NCBI GenBank assembly: GCA_016841665.1
Contig: JAENYT010000005.1
Coordinates: forward strand, 50,625 to 114,624
Length of the DNA: 64,000 bases
Direction: 5' to 3'
DNA from: Methanobacteriota archaeon
GTDB lineage: Archaea > Halobacteriota > Methanomicrobia > Methanomicrobiales > Methanomicrobiaceae
The translations under genes were made by a program, and so were the position numbers. Positions 17,962 through 27,420 of this stretch are shown piece after piece. The notes below the pieces were generated by a model that saw only the letters and a program-made list of their open reading frames with translations, ran no database searches and was not told the origin of the DNA. Within the stretch, counting starts at the first letter, position 1; each line of letters begins with the position of its first letter.

Positions 17962-18270
17962 ATGCAGAAAGCCAGAATACGCCTCACTGGAACCGATTTC
18001 CAGAAAGTTGAGATGGTCTGTGGCCGAATTAAGGAAATAGCCGAGAGAACGGGCGTGAATCTGGCAGGCCCCATCCCGCTTCCCACCAAACGGATGGTTG
18101 TTCCGATCCGGAAGAGTCCGGACGGAGAGGGGACTGCTACCTGGGACCGCTGGCAGATGCGGGTGCACAAGCGCCTGATCGACATGGATGCCGACGAGCG
18201 TGCCCTCAGGCAGTTGATGCGCATCCAGGTTCCGAAGGATATCGGCATCGAGATCGTACTGGAAAGCTGA
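17962..18270 (+). CDS. rps10: 30S ribosomal protein uS10
   Basis: 102 residues, full length. The family N-terminus [15 protein letters not shown] and the loop [20 protein letters not shown] are clear, with [19 protein letters not shown] near the end. It is a small-subunit head protein. TTTTGGAGATATATT precedes the ATG. It is cotranscribed with tuf and followed after 9 bp by an Agl23-like membrane protein gene, which may share the transcript. Confidence 0.97.
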   Translation: MQKARIRLTGTDFQKVEMVCGRIKEIAERTGVNLAGPIPLPTKRMVVPIRKSPDGEGTATWDRWQMRVHKRLIDMDADERALRQLMRIQVPKDIGIEIVLES

Positions 18271-18279
18271 GGGAGCGGC

Positions 18280-19902
18280 GTGAAAGCCGCGGACATACCC
18301 TCAGTGGTTCGCACCCATCTCTCTTTCGAGAGAGTTCTTCTTCTCCTCTTTCTCGCAGCACTCCTCGTTCGTCTCTACCACCTCGACCTGAAACTCTTTC
18401 ACCACGACGAGGCAGTGCACGCGTGGTTCTCCTACCGCCTTCTCACCCAGGGAACGTACTCCTACAACCCCGTCTATCACGGCCCTCTGCTCTACTATAC
18501 CACCGCCGCAATGTTCGGGGTGTTCGGAGCATCCGATCTTGTGGCGCGGGTGGTGCCGGCGGTGCTCGGTGCACTGCTCGTCCCGCTGCTCTATCCCCTC
18601 AGGCGGCTGGGGTACCTCTCTTCCCGCCAGGCACTCGTTGCCGCCCTCTTTATCGTCGTCTCGCCAGAGATGATATACTTCTCGAGGTTTTTGAGAAACG
18701 ACATCTTTGTGGTATTTTTCACCCTGCTCCTGCTCGTCGCACTGCTCCTCTACCTCGAACGTGAAAAGCCGGGGTACCTGGTGGTCGCAGCCGCAGCCGC
18801 AGCGCTCGGCATGTCGGCGAAGGAGAACATGCCTATCGTCCTCCTCATCTTCGGCGCTTACGGCGTGTACGCACTCCGGCGCGGTGCCATCCGGCTGCCT
18901 GCACGATGGAGGCGCGATATCCTCGTCGCCTCTCTGGTCGCCATCGGCATCATGGCCCTCTTCTACTCTTCGTTCGGGCAGCACCCGGAGGTGCTCATGG
19001 ACGGATGGCTGCAGGCGATCGAACACTGGACCGCCATGCACCAGCAGGAACGGCTCGGCGGCCCCCCCTACTTCTACCTGATGCTCCTGCTGCTCTATGA
19101 CCTGCCCATCCTGGTTCTGGCAGTCTTCGCTACAGGCCAGTTTTTGAAAGCGGCCCCCCGAACCGATCAGGATACGGGAGGGTTTGAGGAGAAGGAAGGG
19201 TGGCCTGCACGGCTCCGGCATGCGACACAATCGTTGTTCGAGAAAAAGAGGCCGGCTGAGGGCGCATACGGCACCGAAGACAAAAACAGGGAGTTTACCA
19301 GGTTCTGCATCGTCTGGATGATCGCCTCCCTCGCCGTATACGCCTATATCGGGGAGAAGGTACCCTGGCTGGTCATCCATCAGCTCCTCCCCCTGATATT
19401 CGTGGCCGTCTACCGCATGAGTGACAGAAAGACCGTGATTGCAGTTCTCTCAGTGGTATTCCTGGTCGGCATGACCTGGCATGTGGCGTTCACGCCGGCG
19501 GATATCAACGAGCCCATCGTACAGGTGCAGAACTCTGAGGAGATGCGCGAGGTGATGGCGCTCATCGATGCTTCAGACAGGGTGGCAGTGATCACCGACC
19601 ACTACTGGCCGCTTCCCTGGTACTACCGGGGAGAGGCAGGGGAGAAGATCTCCTATCTGACGAAAAACCGTACCATCAACTACCTGACCGGCCAGAACTT
19701 CGACCTGATCATCGCCCACGATCAGGAATCGTTTACCTCCATTTCCGGCTATCAGAAAGAGACATACATCCACAGTTACTGGTTTTCCACCGCCGAACAG
19801 CGCGAGCGTGCTCTGGAGTACTACATCTCCCGTGACGGGGAGCCCGGCACTCTCAATTGGGACGTGTTCATCAAGGCCGGACATCCCGCTTCGGCCTCCT
19901 GA
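18280..19902 (+). CDS. Agl23-like membrane protein (flippase activity-associated family)
   Basis: 540 residues with a GTG start at 18280 (GGGAG upstream), 9 bp after rps10. About eleven hydrophobic segments place it in the membrane. The first periplasmic-side loop has the acidic DEAVHAWF motif followed by a tyrosine-rich stretch, as in GT-C-fold glycosyltransferases (TIGR03663/Agl23 family). Homologues are linked to N-glycosylation or lipid-linked sugar export in haloarchaea. A partner DUF2298/YYY protein is encoded at 25393-27417. The product is presumably a polyprenyl-phosphate-sugar-dependent transferase or flippase helper; the exact reaction is unknown. Confidence 0.82.
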   Translation: MKAADIPSVVRTHLSFERVLLLLFLAALLVRLYHLDLKLFHHDEAVHAWFSYRLLTQGTYSYNPVYHGPLLYYTTAAMFGVFGASDLVARVVPAVLGALLVPLLYPLRRLGYLSSRQALVAALFIVVSPEMIYFSRFLRNDIFVVFFTLLLLVALLLYLEREKPGYLVVAAAAAALGMSAKENMPIVLLIFGAYGVYALRRGAIRLPARWRRDILVASLVAIGIMALFYSSFGQHPEVLMDGWLQAIEHWTAMHQQERLGGPPYFYLMLLLLYDLPILVLAVFATGQFLKAAPRTDQDTGGFEEKEGWPARLRHATQSLFEKKRPAEGAYGTEDKNREFTRFCIVWMIASLAVYAYIGEKVPWLVIHQLLPLIFVAVYRMSDRKTVIAVLSVVFLVGMTWHVAFTPADINEPIVQVQNSEEMREVMALIDASDRVAVITDHYWPLPWYYRGEAGEKISYLTKNRTINYLTGQNFDLIIAHDQESFTSISGYQKETYIHSYWFSTAEQRERALEYYISRDGEPGTLNWDVFIKAGHPASAS

Positions 19903-20098
19903 GAACAGCCACCGTGCATGACGGGACACCAGACCTTTTTTTACCGATGCCGAACTCACGCATGCGTGTCTCGAACAAACAGATCCCTTCTATCCTGCGA
20001 AGTCCCGGGGCTCACGACATCCACATCACCGGATGGTTGCTGGCGGGAGTACGGAGGGAATGTAAGTACAACAGGTAAATCTTTAAAAAAAGGATGGA

Positions 20099-21208
20099 TT
20101 AGCCGAGTTCATCCCATTTGGTGTGCCGCCGGTAGAGGACGATCCCTCCCACCACCAGGACGATGAGCACCGCACCGATGATGAGGTAGGTGCTGATCCC
20201 GGAGGGATTAAAACTCAGCCCCTCACCGATCTCCTCTTTCAGGGCATTTGCGTCATCAAGTGCAACGCTTGCCTTTTCCTCTGCGTTCGCAGCTTGAACG
20301 GAGGCCTGCGTATAGTCCTTTGAGGTCTGCTTGTCTTTGGCAAGGGTGAGCAGGGTCTGGGCATTGTCCAGCTGCGTCTCGATCGCCACCACACGGGCAT
20401 CGCGGCCCATACTGCGGTTATCCTTGAAATACGTGATCATCCCTTCGACCTCGTCGATGCGTTCCTGTGCATCGGCAATGGCCATGGTGGCCTCCGCTTC
20501 ACCGAGGAGCGTTTCAGCCTCGTTGATCAGGGTTCCCGCTTTTTCCAGCTGGGTCTGGGCAGTGGTGTAGGAGGAGGTCCGTGCGGAATTGATGGCCGCT
20601 TCAGCCTCGTCGTACTTCGCCTCTGCCTTCGACGTATCCACCCCTTCGGCAGCCTTGTTGTCGATTGCGGTCCGCAGCGCGCCGAGTTCCGTCTCACGAA
20701 CCTGGATGGCGGTCGTCTTGTCCTCGGTGTTTACGATGGTGATGGTTTTAACATACTCGCTGTTTTTAATCGGATCCCTGTCGTCGTCGAGCTGCTGGAC
20801 CTTGAACACATCGGCTTCCTCGGTGCTGCTCCTCTGCGGAGCTTTTCCGGTGAGCATCACATCCACGGTCACGTCATTGGGATAGGACAGCTCCCATCCG
20901 GGCAAAATTGCCCTCATGCTGTTCTTTACCGGCTGGGGTTGCTGATCGACGGTGCCGATCGTGTAGTAATACTCCCACCTGGGTTCGGACAGTTCGGTGG
21001 TCAGCTCGAGTGAATCATCAGTTGGAAAGGGATCGTCTTCCTTTGATACCTGGATGATGGCATGCACCGTCACCGCGTCTCCTGCCACAATGTCCCCTGT
21101 AGAAGGAGTGATCTCGATCTTCTCGACATCATAGTCTGCAGCCGATACGGCCTGAACCAGGCACAATCCCAAAAATAGACAGATTATAAGGTTAATCGCT
21201 GATTTCAT
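20099..21208 (-). CDS. Secreted, membrane-anchored coiled-coil protein
   Basis: 369 residues. A signal peptide (residues 1-23, cleavage after VSA) precedes a beta-rich domain (25-155). An Ala/Glu-rich helical coiled coil spans about 165-325, and a single C-terminal transmembrane helix (about 338-358) ends in a basic tail (RRHTKWDELG). Thus the body is extracellular. I do not recognise a family. It starts 8 bp after the CetZ-like gene with GAGGTGGTGT before the ATG, so the two are cotranscribed. This pairing of an outside coiled-coil anchor with a cytoskeletal GTPase suggests a role in envelope shape or division (inference). Confidence 0.8.
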   Translation of the reverse strand: MKSAINLIICLFLGLCLVQAVSAADYDVEKIEITPSTGDIVAGDAVTVHAIIQVSKEDDPFPTDDSLELTTELSEPRWEYYYTIGTVDQQPQPVKNSMRAILPGWELSYPNDVTVDVMLTGKAPQRSSTEEADVFKVQQLDDDRDPIKNSEYVKTITIVNTEDKTTAIQVRETELGALRTAIDNKAAEGVDTSKAEAKYDEAEAAINSARTSSYTTAQTQLEKAGTLINEAETLLGEAEATMAIADAQERIDEVEGMITYFKDNRSMGRDARVVAIETQLDNAQTLLTLAKDKQTSKDYTQASVQAANAEEKASVALDDANALKEEIGEGLSFNPSGISTYLIIGAVLIVLVVGGIVLYRRHTKWDELG

Positions 21209-21216
21209 ACACCACC

Positions 21217-22392
21217 TCAGTCAAATAATGGCTCAATGCCCTCATCGAACATGCTTGAGCGCCTTTCTTTTGATTTAATGACATCTTCCTTGGTTTCCTT
21301 GGCGATTTCCAGGAGCTCCCTGATGCGGGGAGCATCACCAACGGTTGCCAGAACCACCACTGCCGCGACCTTGGTGCTATCGAGCGGATAATCACCGCCG
21401 CGGACCTCCACGCCCACGATGTTCTCCTCCACCCAGCTCTTGGACTTCTCCACGCCTTTGCGGTCCATCTCTTCGGCCGGGCCGGCCATCAGCACGAGTG
21501 CCCGCTCGGCAGTGCTGTAATCACAGGGCAGGGTGAGACGCCCGAGCATCGCCCTGCGTACGAGGGCGATGATCTTTGCCGATTTGTCCTCGCCGATCAG
21601 CACCTCTTCGGCGCCCTCCTTCTTCTTCAAGGAGCCCTTCAGGCCCCCGAAGAAGCCCTGTTTCTGCTTGGTGCGAGGACTGATCACATCGCTGGTGGCA
21701 TACCCGATCGAGGTGATGCCGCCTCCCCGGAGGGTGTTGATGATTTCGCTGGAGTCGACAACCATTTCCCCCACACCGCTCTTTCCGACCTCGCCCGCAC
21801 GGAACAGGACCCCGAACCTGCGGACGATTTCGTCGTTGAGGCGCTCGTATGCGGAACGGACGCTCTCCCCCTCATTTTTCCAGGCGCTGTTGTCGAAGAT
21901 GAAGGTGTTATCTGCCTCGTTGACAAGCGTACTCAGGCTCCTCGCTGCGTTGTACGAATAGAGCCGTCCTTCCTCGGGCGCGGGAATGATGCCGAGGGCA
22001 TAGACGGGCTCACGGTAGATGCGTTTCAGGTGGCGGGTGAGCACGGGAGACCCCCCCGAACCGGTACCCCCGCCAAGACCGGCAATGATCACAAAGGCAT
22101 CGACGTCGTGGGTGCCGCGTGTATCGATGGCATTGATGATGCTGTCAATCTCGTCGGCAGTGATCTTTGCACCCATGACGTTGTCGGTTCCCACCCCGTG
22201 GCCCTTGACCACGGTCTGGCCGATCAGGATCCGGTCTTTTAACTCAATATGTTTGAGACCCATCAGGTCGGTGCGGGCTGTATTTACCGCAATTCCGCGA
22301 AAATTTTGAGTCCCGCTTCGCCGATCCTGTTCAATAAACATATCGACGATTTTACCCCCCGCTTGCCCAAAACCTATGAAAAACACTCTCAT
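21217..22392 (-). CDS. Tubulin/FtsZ superfamily GTPase, CetZ-like
   Basis: 391 residues. N-terminal VFFIGFGQAGGKIVD is the nucleotide-binding loop, and GLGGGTGSGGSPVL (about residues 108-121) is the tubulin/FtsZ GTP-binding signature; a following basic/Gly-rich insert (KQKQGFFGGLKGSLKKKE) lies near 245-265. The missing canonical FtsZ C-terminal peptide and the N-terminal sequence suggest the CetZ/archaeal-tubulin-like group rather than division FtsZ. CetZ proteins control archaeal cell shape and motility. I take ATG 22392; ATG 22404 is possible. Its promoter region is shared with the divergent oxidoreductase. Confidence 0.88.
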   Translation of the reverse strand: MRVFFIGFGQAGGKIVDMFIEQDRRSGTQNFRGIAVNTARTDLMGLKHIELKDRILIGQTVVKGHGVGTDNVMGAKITADEIDSIINAIDTRGTHDVDAFVIIAGLGGGTGSGGSPVLTRHLKRIYREPVYALGIIPAPEEGRLYSYNAARSLSTLVNEADNTFIFDNSAWKNEGESVRSAYERLNDEIVRRFGVLFRAGEVGKSGVGEMVVDSSEIINTLRGGGITSIGYATSDVISPRTKQKQGFFGGLKGSLKKKEGAEEVLIGEDKSAKIIALVRRAMLGRLTLPCDYSTAERALVLMAGPAEEMDRKGVEKSKSWVEENIVGVEVRGGDYPLDSTKVAAVVVLATVGDAPRIRELLEIAKETKEDVIKSKERRSSMFDEGIEPLFD

Positions 22393-22421
22393 CGACAACA
22401 CCATCCAGTGGATAATTAGAG

Positions 22422-22500
22422 TATCGGTATTTATTGTCCTTAAAAATATTGGAATTCATAGAGTCAAAAACTTTCTTATGCGCAGAATATCGATATTTAT
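22422..22500. repeat. 13-bp direct repeat in the cetZ/oxidoreductase divergent promoter
   Basis: TATCGGTATTTAT (22422-22434) and TATCGATATTTAT (22488-22500) differ at one base and are 66 bp apart in the 113-bp gap. The second copy is just before the oxidoreductase ATG at 22506. Each copy contains a TATA-like core, so they may be promoter elements or regulator sites coordinating the two divergent transcripts. Confidence 0.4.
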
Positions 22501-22505
22501 AGAGA

Positions 22506-23735
22506 ATGAAATTATGCATAATTGGCAGTGGATTGACCGGACTTGCGGCGGCATATCACCTGTCTGACACTGCCGATGTGGAAATCCTCGAGAGATCTCC
22601 TGAGCTCGGCGGATGCCTCTCCTCCTACGCTCTGGGTCCGAAAACCACCATCGAAAAATTCTACCATCATTGTTTCTCCAGTGACAAAAATCTTTTCCAG
22701 CTTCTGGAGGAACTCGGCATCAACGACCGGCTGGAATGGCTGAAGGGATCGACCGGCTACTACGTGGACGGCACCATCCACCCCCTCACCACGCCGGTCG
22801 AAATTCTCCGCTACCCGCACCTCACCCTGATCGATAAAATCCGTCTCGGCCTGCTCGTAGTGGGTTCAAGGAACGTCGATGCTGAAACCCTCGATGATAT
22901 CCCTGCACGGGACTTCGTGATCCGGTGGTGCGGGGAGCATGCCTATGCATCATTCTTCGAACCCCTCCTCCGCAGCAAATTCGGGGACATGCACGACCAG
23001 GTCTCGGCTGCATGGCTGATGAGCAGGGTTTCCATCCGCTCGAATCGCGGGGTGGAAGGGGAGCGGCTCGGCTACCTGAACGGCGGTTTTCAACTGCTCA
23101 TCGACCGCCTCGAAGCACACCTCCAGGCCCGAGGCTGCGCCATCCGCCGCGAGACCGGTGCGACCGCACTCGAGCGGACAGACCGCGGGTGGCAGGTCAA
23201 CGGCACCCCGTATGACGCGGTGATCTCCACGGTATCCCCGGCGACACTGCAGGCAATGGGGGGGCCGGAGCTCCCCCCCGTACCCTACCAGGGCGCCGCC
23301 TGCATGATCCTCGGCCTTGAACGGGAGGTCACGGACGGGATCTACTGGGTGAACATGAAGGGCGATGCCCCCTACGGGGCGGTGATCGGCCATACCAACT
23401 TCGTGACCGACGGGCGCTACGGCGAGCAGATCGTGTACCTCGCCTCCTACTACCGGGGATCGGTCCCCGAAAACCTGGAAGCGCGGATGCTTGCCGATTT
23501 CCGCACCCGGTTCGGCGTGGCAAACACAGATATCCACTGGCACCGAATGGCAATCGAAGATGCGGCAGGACCGGTGTACACCACAGGATACCGCCACCTG
23601 ATACAGCCTTATGTGAAGGGCGGGCTCTATCTTGCAGGAATGTTCTCCGCCCCCAACTATCCGGAACGGAGTATGGAGGGATCGATCATCGCCGGCAGGG
23701 CTGTGGCTCAGGAAGTTCTGGGGAAGATCACATGA
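22506..23735 (+). CDS. FAD-dependent amine-oxidase/protoporphyrinogen-oxidase-like protein
   Basis: 409 residues. The N-terminal Rossmann motif CIIGSGLTGLAAAYHL with the downstream acidic residue (VEILERS) and GG defines an FAD-binding amine-oxidase superfamily protein. YLNGGFQLLIDRL and the C-terminal GLYLAGMFSAP-x9-MEGSIIAGR FAD-closing motif are intact. The reaction is not evident. It overlaps the next gene by ATGA, so it belongs to the cassette with a GT2, a flippase-like and a DUF2298 protein. That context suggests modification of a sugar or polyprenyl substrate, e.g. UDP-galactopyranose mutase-like or desaturase chemistry (inference). Confidence 0.82.
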   Translation: MKLCIIGSGLTGLAAAYHLSDTADVEILERSPELGGCLSSYALGPKTTIEKFYHHCFSSDKNLFQLLEELGINDRLEWLKGSTGYYVDGTIHPLTTPVEILRYPHLTLIDKIRLGLLVVGSRNVDAETLDDIPARDFVIRWCGEHAYASFFEPLLRSKFGDMHDQVSAAWLMSRVSIRSNRGVEGERLGYLNGGFQLLIDRLEAHLQARGCAIRRETGATALERTDRGWQVNGTPYDAVISTVSPATLQAMGGPELPPVPYQGAACMILGLEREVTDGIYWVNMKGDAPYGAVIGHTNFVTDGRYGEQIVYLASYYRGSVPENLEARMLADFRTRFGVANTDIHWHRMAIEDAAGPVYTTGYRHLIQPYVKGGLYLAGMFSAPNYPERSMEGSIIAGRAVAQEVLGKIT

Positions 23736-24448
23736 ACCACATTGAAGTGAGTGCGGTGATTCCCGTCTTCAACGACCGCAACGCACTGGAACGGGCGATC
23801 CCGGCATCTCTTGAAGTGCTCGGAGAGACCACGGATCGCTTCGAGCTGATCATTGCGGAGGACGGGAGCACCGACGGGAGCCCGGAACTCGTGCGGGAAT
23901 GGGAGACCCGCGATCCCCGCGTACGCCTGTTTCACAGTGACGAACGCCTGGGACGGGGCAAGGCGCTCAACAGGGCTTTTTCATCGGCGCACGGGGAGAT
24001 CGTCTGCTACTACGATGTCGATCTCGCCACCGATATGCGGCACCTGCCCGAACTCATCGATGCTATCCGCGAAGGAGCGGACGCCTCCACCGGGTCGCGC
24101 CTCATGGAGGGATCGGATGTGGCGCGGACCGCGGAACGCGATATCGCCAGCAGGGGCTACAACACGCTGGTGAGGCTGGTGCTGGGAAGCAGGCTCCGCG
24201 ACCACCAGTGCGGGTTCAAGGGATTCCGAAAACAAAGCCTGATGACGCTTCTTCCGAACGTCCAGGCCGAACACTGGTTCTGGGACACGGAGGTGCTGGT
24301 GCGGGCGCAGAGGGCGGGATACACAATCTGCGAATTCCCGGTCCGCTGGAGGCCGGGGCAGGGGACGACGGTGAAATCGCGCGACGTCTGGGAGATGGGA
24401 TCAGACATCTTCCGGCTCTGGTGGCAGCTCCATGTGGAAAAAAGTTAG
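23732..24448 (+). CDS. Family 2 glycosyltransferase (dolichyl-phosphate sugar synthase-like)
   Basis: 238 residues. The GT-A fold shows SAVIPVFNDRNALERAI at the N-terminus, AEDGSTDGS (about 43-51), and the metal-binding YYDVDLATDM (about 91-100), with CGFKGFRKQSL in the acceptor region. Closest in style to dolichyl-phosphate beta-glucosyltransferases, which load a sugar onto a polyprenyl phosphate at the cytoplasmic face. The next gene encodes a flippase-like membrane domain: haloarchaeal AglD fuses these same two parts in one chain. Overlaps its neighbours by 4 bp and 17 bp. Confidence 0.88.
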   Translation: MNHIEVSAVIPVFNDRNALERAIPASLEVLGETTDRFELIIAEDGSTDGSPELVREWETRDPRVRLFHSDERLGRGKALNRAFSSAHGEIVCYYDVDLATDMRHLPELIDAIREGADASTGSRLMEGSDVARTAERDIASRGYNTLVRLVLGSRLRDHQCGFKGFRKQSLMTLLPNVQAEHWFWDTEVLVRAQRAGYTICEFPVRWRPGQGTTVKSRDVWEMGSDIFRLWWQLHVEKS

Positions 24449-25403
24449 TGCGGTGGTCATCCCCACTCTCATCGCCGCGGCCATCATCGTCTTCATGCTG
24501 GCGAGGGTCTGGAGCGACCTGCTGGTGGCACTGGAAAATGCCGAATTCATCTTTCTGGCAGCAGCCGTGGTCATCTGCCTCGCGGCATGGGTGATCCGCG
24601 GAGGCCGGTACCAGTATATCCTCCAGGGCCTCGAGGTGGCCGTCGGGACGTGGTTTTCCACCGCCTGCATCTTCGTCTCCCAGACAGCCAACCTCATCGT
24701 CCCGGCGCGGCTGGGCGACCTGGTGCGGATGGTGATCCTCAAGCATGAAAAAGAGACCACCTATTCACGGGGGCTCTCGTCGCTGGTGGTGGAACGCGTC
24801 TTCGATATCACCATGGTGGCCGTGCTCGGGCTGATCGCACTGCCGGCCATGCTCAACGTCCCCGACTGGTTTGTCACGATCATCGCCGTCCCCCTCGTCG
24901 GCGGCGCGGTGTTCGTGGGCTTCATGCTCTATTCGGGCAACCTGTCGTCCCACAACCGCTATCTCGCCATGCTCCTCAACCTCTTCGACGAGATCAGGCA
25001 GGCATCGCTCCACCCGAGGGCGTTTCTGGTGCTCGGGGTCTCGTCCATCGTCATCTGGCTGCTCGACGTGGCCGTCTGCTACGTGGTGGCCCTGATGTTT
25101 TCGGAGACGATCCCCATCATGGTCGTCGTCCTCGCCATCGTGATCGGCAACCTGGTCAAGGCCGTCCCCATCACCCCGGGAGGCGTGGGCACCTATGAAC
25201 TCTCCCTCGCCCTTACCTTCGAGCTCGCCGGCGTCGCACCGGTCAGTGCAACGCTCATCGCGGTCACCGATCACCTGATCAAGAACCTGGTGACCCTTGC
25301 GGGAGGGGTTGCATCCATCTACCTCTTCGGGGACTGGTCCCTGCACCTGATCGAGGCCGTGGCTACCCGGTCGATCACCAGAGAGGAACTCGATGAGCCC
25401 TGA
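24432..25403 (+). CDS. Flippase-like lysylphosphatidylglycerol synthase-type membrane protein (UPF0104)
   Basis: 323 residues with seven to eight hydrophobic segments. The family block RLGDLVRMVILKHE (about 95-108), LVVERVFDI, and the later KAVPITPGGVGTYELSL (about 238-254) define the UPF0104/LPG-synthase transmembrane family. In archaea these are implicated in moving or handling polyprenyl-linked sugars. It starts inside the glycosyltransferase gene (17-bp overlap) and overlaps the DUF2298 gene by 11 bp, so translation is coupled. Confidence 0.87.
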   Translation: MWKKVSAVVIPTLIAAAIIVFMLARVWSDLLVALENAEFIFLAAAVVICLAAWVIRGGRYQYILQGLEVAVGTWFSTACIFVSQTANLIVPARLGDLVRMVILKHEKETTYSRGLSSLVVERVFDITMVAVLGLIALPAMLNVPDWFVTIIAVPLVGGAVFVGFMLYSGNLSSHNRYLAMLLNLFDEIRQASLHPRAFLVLGVSSIVIWLLDVAVCYVVALMFSETIPIMVVVLAIVIGNLVKAVPITPGGVGTYELSLALTFELAGVAPVSATLIAVTDHLIKNLVTLAGGVASIYLFGDWSLHLIEAVATRSITREELDEP

Positions 25404-27417
25404 CGCAACGCTGATCCTCATCGTCAGCTGGATCGCCGTCCTCAAACTGCTGCAGATGGCGCTCTGGCCTCAACTTCGCAGGGGGTTTGGGGATCTCGCG
25501 TATCCTGCGGCGTATCCCGCATCGGTCCTTCTCTTCACCCTCGCATCATGGTACCTGGGGTTCGCCCATCTCCCCGTGCACCTGGCCCTCCTGCCGTTTG
25601 TCCTGCTGCTCGGCTACCATGCGGTAACGAAACGGTACTCACGGGAAGAGGTGCTGCACAACCTGAAATGGGATGCAATCTTTGCAGTCTGCTTCCTGTT
25701 TCTGCTGGAAGTGCGTTTCATAAACCCGTCCATCTCGTTCGCGGAGAAGTTCATGGACCACACCTTCCTGGCTTCAATCATGCGTTCACCGACAATTCCG
25801 CCGCTCGATCCCTGGTTTGCAGGCGGATCGCTGAATGTCTACTACTACCTCGGCCACTGGATGATGGGGGCACTGGGCCTGGCCAGCGGCGTGCCCTCGC
25901 CGGTGGCATTCAACCTGGTGCTCCCGACAGTGCTCGCCCTCGCCGCAGTGAGCCTCGCCGCTGCGGGCCATATCCTCTGCAGGCGGTTCTTCTGGCTCCC
26001 TGTGCTCACCCTGTTCGCCGTGAACCCCTCGTTTGTGGTCCACGCACTTGCCGGAGATTCTATGAGCACTGTTCTGTGGGAGAGCACCCGAACCATCACC
26101 AACACCATCACGGAGTTCCCGCTCTTCTCCATGCTGTGGGGCGATCCGCACGCCCATGTCATCGCCCTCTTCAACCAGGCGTTCTTCCTCTTGATCCTTA
26201 CCGTCGCGGCGACCTCGTGGACGCGGCTTTCGGTGCGCGGAAAAGCAATGGTCTGCGGTTGCGCGGCACTCAGCTTGGGGTCCATGCCGCTCATCAATGC
26301 ATGGGATGTGCTCATCTATGCACCCGTAACCCTGCTCTTCGGCACATACCTCTGGTGGCAGTCGAGAAGCCGGGACCCTGCGGACCGCTCCGCACTCGCC
26401 TTTCTCTTCGGGGTGCCGGCGTGCGCGGTGGCCCTTTACCTCCCCTACTACCTGCAGCTGGACAGCCAGGGGATCGGCGGGATCGGGATTGTGGCCTCTC
26501 CCTCCGACCCACTCGCGTTTCTGCTCGTTTACGGGTTCTTCCTCCTGGTCTTCTACGCAGTCTGCATCGATGATGTGCGCACAAAACCGTACCTGCTCGC
26601 CAGCGCCCTCCCCTTCCTTCTGGCAGGCTACCATGCCGCGGCCATCGCCACCATTCCGCTTGTATATCTCCTCGCACGGCGGCGCTTCCTCCCCCGGGAG
26701 GTGTTCGCAATCCTGGGCCTGGTCATTCTTGTCCTCATCGAAATCCTCTATCTGGAGGACAACATGGGAGAGACCTACTACCGGATGAACACCGTCTTCA
26801 AGCTCTCCATGGTGGCCTGGATGATGATGGGGACCGCCGCATTCGCCTTCATCGGGAGGTGGGCCGAACACCGCGGGATATCTCGGGACCTCCGGAGCGG
26901 GCGGTACTGGCCGGCGCTCGCTGCGGCAGTGGTGATCATCCTCATCCTGCCGTTCACCCTCCCCGACCTGAGCTACGGGCGCGGGGGCATGACGCTCGAC
27001 GGTCTCGCCTATCTTGAGGGGGAGTGTCCCGGGGACGCGGCGGCAATTGCATTTTTGCGCACTCTTGAGGGCGACATCACCATTGTGGAGGCAGAAGGGG
27101 GGGACTATTCCTACTACTCCCGCGTATCCTCGTGTACAGGGATCCCCACGGTGATCGGGATGCCGTTCCATGAACAGATGTGGCGGGGAGGCGAGGGAAA
27201 TGTCAGTGCACGGATGGCCGATGTGCGGGCAATCTACGAACAGCCGGCAAAGACCGTCACCCTCATGGAAAAGTACGGGGCGACCCATCTCTACGTGGGA
27301 CGGGCCGAGCGGGAGCGTTACGAGGTGGCAATTCCCAAGAATGCACTCGAAGTGGTATATGACGCCGGAGGAGTGCAGATCTATTGCCTGCCGGCCGAAG
27401 CTGGGGACATCGCATGA
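25393..27417 (+). CDS. DUF2298 (YYY-domain) multispanning membrane protein
   Basis: 674 residues with at least twelve hydrophobic segments. The name-giving tyrosine run lies in GGSLNVYYYLGHWMMGAL (about 152-169), and a WGDPHAHVIALFNQAF motif sits near 252. A soluble C-terminal domain (about 530-674) is probably extracellular. The YYY family (TIGR03662) occurs in archaea and Chloroflexi together with the Agl23-type family found here at 18280. The pair is predicted to be GT-C-like membrane sugar transferases. It is the last gene of the glycosylation cassette. Confidence 0.87.
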   Translation: MSPDATLILIVSWIAVLKLLQMALWPQLRRGFGDLAYPAAYPASVLLFTLASWYLGFAHLPVHLALLPFVLLLGYHAVTKRYSREEVLHNLKWDAIFAVCFLFLLEVRFINPSISFAEKFMDHTFLASIMRSPTIPPLDPWFAGGSLNVYYYLGHWMMGALGLASGVPSPVAFNLVLPTVLALAAVSLAAAGHILCRRFFWLPVLTLFAVNPSFVVHALAGDSMSTVLWESTRTITNTITEFPLFSMLWGDPHAHVIALFNQAFFLLILTVAATSWTRLSVRGKAMVCGCAALSLGSMPLINAWDVLIYAPVTLLFGTYLWWQSRSRDPADRSALAFLFGVPACAVALYLPYYLQLDSQGIGGIGIVASPSDPLAFLLVYGFFLLVFYAVCIDDVRTKPYLLASALPFLLAGYHAAAIATIPLVYLLARRRFLPREVFAILGLVILVLIEILYLEDNMGETYYRMNTVFKLSMVAWMMMGTAAFAFIGRWAEHRGISRDLRSGRYWPALAAAVVIILILPFTLPDLSYGRGGMTLDGLAYLEGECPGDAAAIAFLRTLEGDITIVEAEGGDYSYYSRVSSCTGIPTVIGMPFHEQMWRGGEGNVSARMADVRAIYEQPAKTVTLMEKYGATHLYVGRAERERYEVAIPKNALEVVYDAGGVQIYCLPAEAGDIA

Positions 27418-27420
27418 GCT

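Noticed and set aside
21217..22392. Canonical division FtsZ
   Set aside because: GGGTGSG is present, but the C-terminal FtsZ peptide is absent and the overall sequence looks more like the CetZ group; I call it CetZ-like only.
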